From the NCBI GenBank assembly GCA_945948555.1, contig CAMFBM010000014.1, forward strand, positions 1 through 56,078: 56,078 nt of DNA. The letters are read 5' to 3'. The position numbers and the translations under genes are program-made. The notes below the pieces were generated by a model. The model was not told where the DNA came from. It worked only from the letters and a program-made list of their open reading frames with translations, and searched no databases. This DNA comes from an uncultured Bacteroidales bacterium (lineage in GTDB: Bacteria > Bacteroidota > Bacteroidia > Bacteroidales > UBA932). Below, in pieces: positions 10,701 to 16,982 of the stretch (position 1 is the first letter of the stretch; each line of letters starts with the position of its first letter).

Positions 10701-10838
10701 TTTTTCACTGTCTGAAACTGTTCCGCTGACCTGAATAGGTTTGGTCTGTGCAGATGCACACGGTCCTGTCAACAAGAAAATCAGGGCCGCCACAATTAAC
10801 ATGAAAAGAAATTTTGGCTGAACTTGTCTGATCAACAT
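7758..10838 (-). CDS. SusC/RagA family TonB-linked outer-membrane transporter
   Basis: A 1026-residue protein with a signal peptide (about 1-30), a carboxypeptidase-regulatory-like domain (VSGTVSDSEKVPLIGVGVMVKG... DLDGHFYLDVP), a TonB-box region followed by VVVTGYGHQRR, a plug domain with the SusC signature LVLVDGVERNLNDIDPAEIE followed by ASAMYGVRGANGVILI, and a 22-strand barrel ending in Phe (GVNIRF). It imports oligosaccharides across the outer membrane with energy from TonB-ExbBD. It heads the operon: a consensus promoter lies 64-94 nt upstream, and the SusR-like regulator gene is further upstream on the same strand. Confidence 0.97.
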   Translation of the reverse strand: MLIRQVQPKFLFMLIVAALIFLLTGPCASAQTKPIQVSGTVSDSEKVPLIGVGVMVKGTTIGTSTDLDGHFYLDVPSKESVLEFSYLGYKTQELPVGSKISFNVVLYEDSSELDGVVVTGYGHQRRLSVIGSVETIDPGELQTGSTRSLSNNLAGQLAGVIAFRPSGEPGYDDSNFWIRGIASFSGNTSPLVLVDGVERNLNDIDPAEIESFSVLKDASASAMYGVRGANGVILINTKRGSVAPPSVDFRIEQSVQTPTKLPQFIGAAEYMSLLNDLQPNPYEKPFTNDQILKTYYGYDPDLYPDTDWLDAITKDCALSTRANLTVSGGTEILRYSLTASYYHEDGIMSRDKTLEYDTSTKLNRYNIRANVDLDITKTTLLRMSIGGYMQQLKKSNSSTDEIFSKAFETPPFVHPAIYSDGTIPIASVYRSNPWAISTQNGYYRSTKSKLESLFSLEQNLKMITPGLKAKITFAFDTFSENSLSRSKTPDYYSTAKVRDDEGNLSHSIISYGQEFLGHSSSGSYGNNSTYFEANVTYNNSFGKHDVDALLLYNQRSYDWGDIQPKRTQGIAGRLSYTYDRRYVAEFNFGFNGSENFAKGHRFGFFPSIAAGWLLSEEHFMEPYKQILSKFKIRGSVGSVGNDDIGGNRRFAYLTTVHTGANGYNFGYDASTYFSGVEEGEVGVNDLTWERSLKANVGLELGLWNALNLQIDVFKERRTNIFMQRSTIPTQTGFLSIPYANYGKVDNQGIEAQLSYSKRFNENWSLSLRGTFTYAKNKIIEIDEPEAIKGTYRSITGKSIGTLWGLTAERLYTSEDFNPDGTLKEGIPVPALGSSVRPGDIKYVDKSGDGKINDVDEGYIGGTSTPPCIYGFGGNLMFYGFDLNVFFQGQADTWRIIGGSDYFIPGSGQGVLGNVYSNYTDCWTVDNPSQDVFWPRLSEATNTNNNRASTWWKKNMSFLRCKTIELGYTIPGRLTKKAHIENVRFYVSGNNLFYFSGFKLWDPELDTTDGLRYPSMRSVLLGVNIRF

Positions 10839-10901
10839 ATTTGCTGGTTTTTAGTTGTTATTCATCCGGGATTGAAGATCTCTCCGGAGTGGTTTCGGAA
10901 A

Positions 10902-10932
10902 CAAAAGTAGAACAACTGAAATACTCAGTCAA
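10902..10932 (-). promoter_or_regulatory. Promoter of the susC operon
   Basis: Read on the minus strand, a -33 TTG (10932-10930) is followed after 20 nt by TACTTTTG (10909-10902), an exact TAnnTTTG -7 box. Both spacing and sequence fit the Bacteroidetes sigma-ABfr consensus. The predicted start site near 10895 gives a leader of about 57 nt before the susC ATG. The rest of the 10839-11044 gap is AT-rich with no further element that I can name; a regulator-binding site upstream of the -33 box is expected. Confidence 0.75.
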
Positions 10933-11044
10933 TATGTAATAATGAAAATATAAATGATTTTTATACCTAATCTACTGATAATCAATAGGACTATATTAAT
11001 TATAACACGGATATATATAAATCTTTTACAAAGTATTAACGCCC

Positions 11045-12655
11045 TTAAATAGAGAAAATACGCTTGACATCATCCTCGAAGGTGGATGGGACCTTGGCTT
11101 TCAGACGAGTACGGGACCTGTAGGCATAGATTGTCGAACGGGAGTAACGCAGAAGGGAAGCAATCTCTTCTGTCGAATCTATTCCAAGACGAATAAGTGC
11201 ATATATCCTCAATTCCGGAGAGAGGACACCCTTGACTATCTCAAATTGCAGGACATCCGGACGAAGAAGCTTGTTCAAGTCGGAGACAAAGGTTGGAAAG
11301 AGGGAGAGAAAGGTGTTGTCGAACACGTTGTAGAATGATTTCCATTCCTGTTCCACTACGGCATTGGATTTCAATTCTCTGCCCAAAGCATCGAATTCAT
11401 GTGAAAGGGCCTTGCGGTTGAGGCCCTTGCGGTATGACTCCAGCCTTTCTATTCTGGCAATACACTCAAGCATCAACCTTGTTATATAGGTGTTCTTGAT
11501 GGAGGAGGCCTCTTTTGTCCTTCGGTTGGCCTCTTGCTCAAGCACCTGTGAGAGGGAAAGTTCCATATTTGCCTGAGACAGTTTCATCTTTTGTTTCCTC
11601 AGATACAACACCATCCAGAACATTATGGCAGCCATAAGGAAAACTACCGCAATGCCGATGGCAAGGTAGAGATAGTTCATCTTCATCTGGCTATAATAGG
11701 CCATGTTTATGATTGAGACCATCGGAGCTATTTCCTCTATTCTCAACCTGGCCCGGCAGTATGTGGCATCGTCTATGGCTTTGTTGGTGTAGGTATATGC
11801 CCTTTTCAAATCCGAATCTTCATACAGGAGCATTGCAAGTCTGGTGAGGGACATATATTCCTTATTCCCGTTTACGATGTCACTGATGGCGGATTCTGCC
11901 AGATATATTCTTTCCTGCAAGGGCAGATTCTGCCTTCTGTACACGTCTGAAAGAGCATAGGCTGCAGGTCCGGTAAGGGGATCTGTCAGTTCAAGTTTGT
12001 CACAGAAGGATTGCAGCAAGGATACTGCACTGTTGATATCCCCATCTATAAGTAGCCTGTCACATTTGACAAAAATATTATCTAGGTCCAACGCAAGAAT
12101 TGAATCCTTGTAACTGATTGCCTGATTGTGGTAACGGCTCTGGAGTTCTGCATCAATAGTAGTGGAAGTCAAGGCGTCATAAACCCCATTATATATGGAA
12201 AGCATATTCACGAGGAAGTCAATAGGGAGGCTATTTCTGTCTATCTTATTCAACAGAGTTAGACAAGCGTGATAGTTTCCTGTCATCTGGTAGATTTTCG
12301 CACGATTTACCGTTGACTTTGCGCACATCAGTTGATTGTTATGCAATTGGCTCATCTCCAAGCCTTTCTTAGAATAAAACAGTGCCGAATCCGATTGGAA
12401 ACCGTAAAATAGCGTAAACAAAGAATCACAATAATATTCCGACGAGTCCTTTGATGCAGCACACATCCGTGTTCTGACAGAGTCGATCTTTGCCAGTCTC
12501 AGGTTTTCGTATCTGTCGTTACATTCTATAATCCTGTCAAGCTGGCCAAGCAATGCCTTCAACCGGGCTTTCTGTTCTTTCTCCAGGACATTTTCCTGCG
12601 CCCGGGCGCACAGACACGCAAGACACACAGTCAGAATTGCAAAGAGCCTTTTCAT
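11045..12655 (-). CDS. SusR-type TPR/DUF6377 membrane transcriptional regulator
   Basis: A 536-residue regulator (a start two codons earlier at 12661 is possible). It has a signal peptide (KRLFAILTVCLACLCARAQ), a TPR-like helical sensor region of about 300 residues on the periplasmic side, one transmembrane helix (about 325-350, AIGIAVVFLMAAIMFWMVLYL), a coiled-coil linker, and a C-terminal helix-turn-helix (LIRLGIDSTEEIASLLRYSRSTIYAYRSR). This is the architecture of SusR and DUF6377 proteins, which sense an imported oligosaccharide in the periplasm and activate an adjacent susCD operon. Its position right upstream of susC, on the same strand and 207 nt away, fits control of this locus. Confidence 0.88.
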   Translation of the reverse strand: MKRLFAILTVCLACLCARAQENVLEKEQKARLKALLGQLDRIIECNDRYENLRLAKIDSVRTRMCAASKDSSEYYCDSLFTLFYGFQSDSALFYSKKGLEMSQLHNNQLMCAKSTVNRAKIYQMTGNYHACLTLLNKIDRNSLPIDFLVNMLSIYNGVYDALTSTTIDAELQSRYHNQAISYKDSILALDLDNIFVKCDRLLIDGDINSAVSLLQSFCDKLELTDPLTGPAAYALSDVYRRQNLPLQERIYLAESAISDIVNGNKEYMSLTRLAMLLYEDSDLKRAYTYTNKAIDDATYCRARLRIEEIAPMVSIINMAYYSQMKMNYLYLAIGIAVVFLMAAIMFWMVLYLRKQKMKLSQANMELSLSQVLEQEANRRTKEASSIKNTYITRLMLECIARIERLESYRKGLNRKALSHEFDALGRELKSNAVVEQEWKSFYNVFDNTFLSLFPTFVSDLNKLLRPDVLQFEIVKGVLSPELRIYALIRLGIDSTEEIASLLRYSRSTIYAYRSRTRLKAKVPSTFEDDVKRIFSI

Positions 12656-12665
12656 ACACATCTGT

Positions 12666-13559
12666 TCAATATTTGATTTTGAAGTAATCCAACATTGCCT
12701 TGTAGTTGTCCTGAGCTGTAAGGCAGGTGTCCATCAGATAGCCCCGGATACTATTCCAGTGCTTCAATCCACGATAATAGAACATCTTCAGATCATCCGT
12801 GATGATGAACGGGACTTCTCCATTAGTAAGACATTCCTTAAACATCACCAGGCGTCCTACTCTTCCGTTCCCATCCTGGAACGGATGAATAGCCTCGAAT
12901 CTCTGGTGCAAATCCACAATATCCTCGAAAGTCTTTTTCTTCTTTGCATTGTATTCGGAAAGAAGTGCCTTCATATCTTTGTGCACTCTCTCCGGAGCCG
13001 TGGTCTCACTCCCGCCCACTTCGTTCGGGATTCTCTTGTACTCTCCGACCGCGAACCATTCCTTCCGACTGTCGGAAGTTCCTGACTTGAGAATCCTGTG
13101 CAACTCCTTGACAAGACTTTCCGTCAGTTCCTCCTCAGCCCTGTCTATGACCAGGTCTATGCAGCGGAAATGATTTACAGTTTCGATAATGTCATCCACC
13201 CTGACACTTTCTCCTTCCACACCAATGGTATTGGTCTCAAAAATATATCTTGTCTGGTCGTGGGTCAACCTGCTTCCCTCAATGTGGTTGGAGTTGTAAG
13301 TGAGGTCAATCTGTGTACGGTGATAGATGCCACCCTTCATCTTGAGTTCCTTCTGTTCACGGAGAGCCTGAAGCAAGGGAGATATTTTCTTTCTGCGACT
13401 CTTTCTTGATGGTAACTGTGCATTCTCCGGAATGTTCCAGGTCTTCCCGACAAGACAAACTCCTTCGATTTTTCCCAGGGAGCAGTAATTTCTGACAGTC
13501 CTTTCTGAGATGTCGTGCAGAAAGGCAAACTCTGAGACGGAAATATATTTTGTACTCAT
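12666..13559 (-). CDS. Fic family protein with N-terminal helix-turn-helix
   Basis: A 297-residue protein from ATG 13559 (in-frame starts at 13571 and 13598 are possible). Residues 5-35 form an excisionase/MerR-like helix-turn-helix (SEFAFLHDISERTVRNYCSLGKIEG). The Fic core carries the complete motif HPFQDGNGRVGR (225-236), so AMP or another nucleotide could be transferred to target hydroxyls. An inhibitory S-x-x-x-E-G motif (SNHIEG, 90-95) lies before the core, the class II, self-inhibited arrangement. A consensus promoter with a palindromic operator lies just upstream, suggesting that the protein or a partner represses its own gene. The target is unknown. No antitoxin-like small gene is seen next to it. 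Confidence 0.92.
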   Translation of the reverse strand: MSTKYISVSEFAFLHDISERTVRNYCSLGKIEGVCLVGKTWNIPENAQLPSRKSRRKKISPLLQALREQKELKMKGGIYHRTQIDLTYNSNHIEGSRLTHDQTRYIFETNTIGVEGESVRVDDIIETVNHFRCIDLVIDRAEEELTESLVKELHRILKSGTSDSRKEWFAVGEYKRIPNEVGGSETTAPERVHKDMKALLSEYNAKKKKTFEDIVDLHQRFEAIHPFQDGNGRVGRLVMFKECLTNGEVPFIITDDLKMFYYRGLKHWNSIRGYLMDTCLTAQDNYKAMLDYFKIKY

Positions 13560-13617
13560 CGGCAAATTCATTCTCGTGATACCTTGCAAATATATCACTT
13601 TTTGCCGATATCGGCAA
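13558..13617 (-). promoter_or_regulatory. Fic gene promoter with overlapping palindromic operator
   Basis: On the minus strand a TTG (13617-13615) is followed after 20 nt by TATATTTG (13594-13587), an exact Bacteroidetes promoter. The perfect palindrome TTGCCGATATCGGCAA (13602-13617) contains the -33 TTG and half the spacer. A further half-site, ATCGGCAA on the plus strand, lies at 13558-13565 across the Fic start codon. A dimer bound here would block RNA polymerase. The helix-turn-helix at the Fic N-terminus is the obvious candidate binder (inference). Confidence 0.75.
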
Positions 13618-13620
13618 GTT

Positions 13621-14988
13621 TTATATCAACTCAAGGGTGAGGTCCACGTCGCCGTAGTGGGCAAGGCGGGCGTTGTTGGCTTCGATGTAGGTGCGGGAGA
13701 GCTGGCCTCGCCAGACGATGTCGTCGCGGACGTTGATTGGGATTGTTATTTCAAAGCCGTAGCTCTTTGAGTTGATTTTTACCACGCCGGAGCAGTTCCA
13801 GGAAGTGCGGGTTCCGCCGTCGTCCTCGATGATCATAAAGGCACAGTTGGTCAGCTGGTCGGTCCATTCAGAGACCAGGACTGCGTTGAACGGCTGGGGG
13901 ATGCCGACCTGTTTGCGGCGGACCACAATCATAAAGTCCGTGATTGTCGGATTGTACAGGCGCAGTTCGGCTTCGGTTCCGGCACGGAAATTTTCGATGG
14001 AGCCGATTTTTACGAAGAACTCGGAGGCACCGGCAAACCAGGAATCATAGTTACGCTTCATCGTGAAATCCCTGAGGATGAGAGTCTTGATGGAAGACTC
14101 GGTCTTGGTTCCGGTTTGAAATGCACTTTCCGGAGCGGAGGGAAGGCTCTGTGATTTTTTGTTGGGGTTGACGAGAATTTCGCCTCCTGTTCCCCACTCC
14201 GGTTCGCGCATTCTAAGCATATCCAATGAAAGATGACCGCTGTCATCGTTGCGGTTGACCACCCAGACAGGATGCTCCATCGCAGTCTGTTCTTCTACAA
14301 TAACCTCCTCCACGAAAGGCTCTCCGTCCTGAGGGTGCACAAGGCGGTAGCCGACATTGGCGGAGCCTCCGTCCGACGGGTCAAAGGTGATGATCGGATA
14401 CTCCTGACCGTCCCACTGGTCTGAATATGGCCAGTAAATCTGAAGGTTGGATGCCGTCAGGGCTTCGAGATATTCTTCAGCAGAGAGTATCTGACTGTCA
14501 TCAGCCCTGGTTGTCTGCCTCTGCCTAAGGCGGACGGCAATCAAGTCACGCAATGGAACATACTCCTCAGGCAAGACTTCTTCCGATAACTGCCCTGCGG
14601 GGACGCTCACCGGGGGCAAAGCGGAAGACATCATCCGGGATTTCCTTGCGAGGGATGCCTCGGGAAGTCTGTCGTCACCTACTCCGGCACCGGGAGCGGT
14701 GAAAAGGTCCCTCATCATATATTCCTCGTCGTAACCGTTGAAGGTCGAGGATGTCACGGCCGTGTAGACCTCCTTCAGATGGGAGTTGTCCATCCGCAGT
14801 TCAGACAGCAGCAGGGCCACGTCCTCAAGCGGAGGCACGACCTCAGAAGTGTCCCGACCGTATTTCTCAGGGTCATCGTCAATTTCCTCACAGGAAACGG
14901 GTAAAAAGAGCAAGGCAAGGGGCAGCAAAGACATCATCCATCCCGCCGCCACTCCAATCATGCGGAAGATTTTTTTGAACTGTTCCAT
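13621..14988 (-). CDS. Lipoprotein of unknown function
   Basis: From ATG 14988 the protein has 455 residues and starts with a long hydrophobic signal ending FLPVSCEEI (lipobox Cys near residue 33). An upstream in-frame Met at 15051 would precede the signal awkwardly, so I prefer 14988. After a low-complexity acidic stretch the protein is rich in beta-strand-like segments (YWPYSDQWDG, YPIITFDPSDGG, NVGYRLVHPQ, FMIIEDDGGTRTSWN). I do not recognise a family. It lies downstream of prmC (93 nt) and directly upstream of the Fic promoter. It could be an envelope protein of Bacteroidales with no assigned role. Confidence 0.72.
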   Translation of the reverse strand: MEQFKKIFRMIGVAAGWMMSLLPLALLFLPVSCEEIDDDPEKYGRDTSEVVPPLEDVALLLSELRMDNSHLKEVYTAVTSSTFNGYDEEYMMRDLFTAPGAGVGDDRLPEASLARKSRMMSSALPPVSVPAGQLSEEVLPEEYVPLRDLIAVRLRQRQTTRADDSQILSAEEYLEALTASNLQIYWPYSDQWDGQEYPIITFDPSDGGSANVGYRLVHPQDGEPFVEEVIVEEQTAMEHPVWVVNRNDDSGHLSLDMLRMREPEWGTGGEILVNPNKKSQSLPSAPESAFQTGTKTESSIKTLILRDFTMKRNYDSWFAGASEFFVKIGSIENFRAGTEAELRLYNPTITDFMIVVRRKQVGIPQPFNAVLVSEWTDQLTNCAFMIIEDDGGTRTSWNCSGVVKINSKSYGFEITIPINVRDDIVWRGQLSRTYIEANNARLAHYGDVDLTLELI

Positions 14989-15081
14989 CGCATAAATTTT
15001 TCTTGATGCAAAGGAACGGACAAGAAACCGTTTACAGAAATTTTGACACAAAAATTTTCAAAATAGCCATTACACGCATTT

Positions 15082-15942
15082 CTATGGCCTTTTTTGAAAG
15101 GCGACTACCCGCATTTTCATGTTAAAATCGCGCAGAATATTCACTTCGGAGAAACCCGCCGCAGAAAAAACCGCTGCAGTTTCCTCCCCGAGAGCCTCAT
15201 TTATCTCCACAAAGCCGTGCCCTCCCGGTTTCAAAAGCGACTTTGCGAAGGAAGCGACGGCATTGTAAAAGACAAGAGGGTCGGCATCCTTGACAAAAAG
15301 AGCGAGAGATGGCTCATAGTCAAGGACATTTGTGCGCATCAGGGCCTTTTCCGACTCACGCACATAAGGAGGATTGCTGACAATCAAATCAAAGATTCCC
15401 TCATCAAAGCCCGAGGGACCTTCAAGGACATCCTTCAGAAGAAATTTGGGAGAAGGTCCGTCGAAAGGCTGGGAGGAGGCGATGGCAAGGGCCTCAGGGG
15501 AGATGTCGACACCGACTGTCTCAAGTCCTGCGAGGGAAAGCGTCCAGGCAATGCAACCGGAACCGGTGCAGAGGTCAAGCGCACGGTCGCCTTCGCGGGA
15601 GAGGGCAAGGGCTTCCCTACAGAGGATTTCCGTCTCGGGACGCGGGATGAGGACCGCTGGCGAAACATTGAAACGTCGGTCCATAAAGTACTCATAGCCA
15701 AGGATGTACTGAAGAGGTTCTCCCTTAAGCAATCTGCGGAGGGCATCCTGAAGGACAGGCTCCTGGATTGCGGGGATTTCAAACCCGGGTTCGATGATGT
15801 GGGTATAGCTTTCGACACCCAGAACCTCCTTGCAGAGTCTGGCGACAAGAGCCTTGCTTTCCTCGGCGGGATAGCCCGGAGACATTGCCTCAGCGGAAGT
15901 CAGGGCAAGACGGGCCCCGCTTATGAAATCCCGCAAAAGCAT
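15082..15942 (-). CDS. prmC: Release-factor glutamine N5-methyltransferase PrmC
   Basis: A 286-residue protein with an N-terminal helical domain that recognises release factor (to about 85) and a SAM-dependent methyltransferase domain: ALDLCTGSGCIAWTLSL (SAM loop), VDISPEALAIA, and the catalytic SNPPYVRE. It methylates the Gln of the GGQ motif of RF1/RF2. Its start is 2 nt from the ddl stop, so the two genes are co-transcribed and probably coupled. Length and motifs are typical. Confidence 0.95.
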   Translation of the reverse strand: MLLRDFISGARLALTSAEAMSPGYPAEESKALVARLCKEVLGVESYTHIIEPGFEIPAIQEPVLQDALRRLLKGEPLQYILGYEYFMDRRFNVSPAVLIPRPETEILCREALALSREGDRALDLCTGSGCIAWTLSLAGLETVGVDISPEALAIASSQPFDGPSPKFLLKDVLEGPSGFDEGIFDLIVSNPPYVRESEKALMRTNVLDYEPSLALFVKDADPLVFYNAVASFAKSLLKPGGHGFVEINEALGEETAAVFSAAGFSEVNILRDFNMKMRVVAFQKRP

Positions 15943-15944
15943 TC

Positions 15945-16958
15945 TTACGAATTTTCGATGATGGTTGTCAGGAAATCCTTCATGTCAAGTCCCTCGGCAG
16001 CGACCATCTGTGGAACGAGCGAAGCGGAGGTCATCCCCGGAATCGTGTTGATTTCCAGGAAGTAAAGACCCTCTTCTGCAAGAATGTAGTCCATCCTCAC
16101 ACATCCCGAACAGCCGAGATGACGGTAGATTTTGCAGGAAGTCTCCTTGATGTTCCGTGCCACGGAATCAGGGATGTGAGCCGGGCAGACCTCCTGGCTG
16201 AAGCCGTTGTATTTGGCGTCGTAGTCGAAAAATTCGTGGTCGGTGATAATCTCAATCACCGGCAGCGCATGGCAGGTCTTCCCATCGAAATAGACAGCAC
16301 AGGTCAGTTCCCGCCCTACTATGGCCTGTTCCGCCATCGCGGTGCGCCCTTCACTGAATGCCGCCTTCAAAGCCTCATCAAATTCCCCGACAGTCTTGAC
16401 CTTGGTCACCCCGAAACTGCTTCCTCCGTCGGTCGGCTTGACGAACATAGGCAGTCCGAGCCTTTCAACAGCCCTTGCGGCAAGGTCTGAAGTCTCCTCA
16501 CCCTTGCGGATGAAGATGTCGTCCGCACATTTCACAAAGTCAACCCCACGGAGATAGTTCTTGCAGGCAAACTTGTCGAAGGTGATGGTGGAAACAAATG
16601 AACTGCAACTGCTGAAAGGCACCCCGAGCATTTCCAGATAGCCCTGCATCAGGCCGTTCTCCCCGGGATTGCCGTGCTGCATAATGTAGGCAAAGTCGAA
16701 TTTTACCTTCACCCCGTCCAGAACCACAGAAAAATCAGTCTTGTCAATCTGCGGTCTCTCCCCATCTGCAATCACTCGCCTGCTGCCGCCAAGGGGCGTG
16801 CAGGCCACGAGAGTCCAGTTTCCGAAACGTGCGAATATTTCATATATATTAAATATGTCGCTGTCTATTTTCGATGCCGTGAATTCGCCGCTGCGGCAGG
16901 AGACCTCCCATTCCGACGAATCGCTGCCGTATATTACGGCTATGTTCTTATATTTCAT
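15945..16958 (-). CDS. ddl: D-alanine--D-alanine ligase
   Basis: A 337-residue ATP-grasp ligase joining two D-Ala residues for peptidoglycan precursors. Visible features are the N-terminal YGSDSSEWEVS (a variant of the GGxSxExxVS start), QHGNPGENGLMQGYLEMLGVP, the ATP-grasp lysine segment FVKPTDGGSSFGV, and the C-terminal metal-binding FLEINTIPGMTSASLVP. It lies between PBP1A (24 nt upstream) and prmC, forming a cell-wall cluster transcribed toward lower coordinates. Confidence 0.96.
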   Translation of the reverse strand: MKYKNIAVIYGSDSSEWEVSCRSGEFTASKIDSDIFNIYEIFARFGNWTLVACTPLGGSRRVIADGERPQIDKTDFSVVLDGVKVKFDFAYIMQHGNPGENGLMQGYLEMLGVPFSSCSSFVSTITFDKFACKNYLRGVDFVKCADDIFIRKGEETSDLAARAVERLGLPMFVKPTDGGSSFGVTKVKTVGEFDEALKAAFSEGRTAMAEQAIVGRELTCAVYFDGKTCHALPVIEIITDHEFFDYDAKYNGFSQEVCPAHIPDSVARNIKETSCKIYRHLGCSGCVRMDYILAEEGLYFLEINTIPGMTSASLVPQMVAAEGLDMKDFLTTIIENS

Positions 16959-16982
16959 TATATTATATATATTTTTTATTCC

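Noticed and set aside
12666..13559. Fic gene as half of a toxin-antitoxin pair
   Set aside because: No small antitoxin gene adjoins it; the inhibitory motif is inside the same protein (class II), so a separate antitoxin is not needed.
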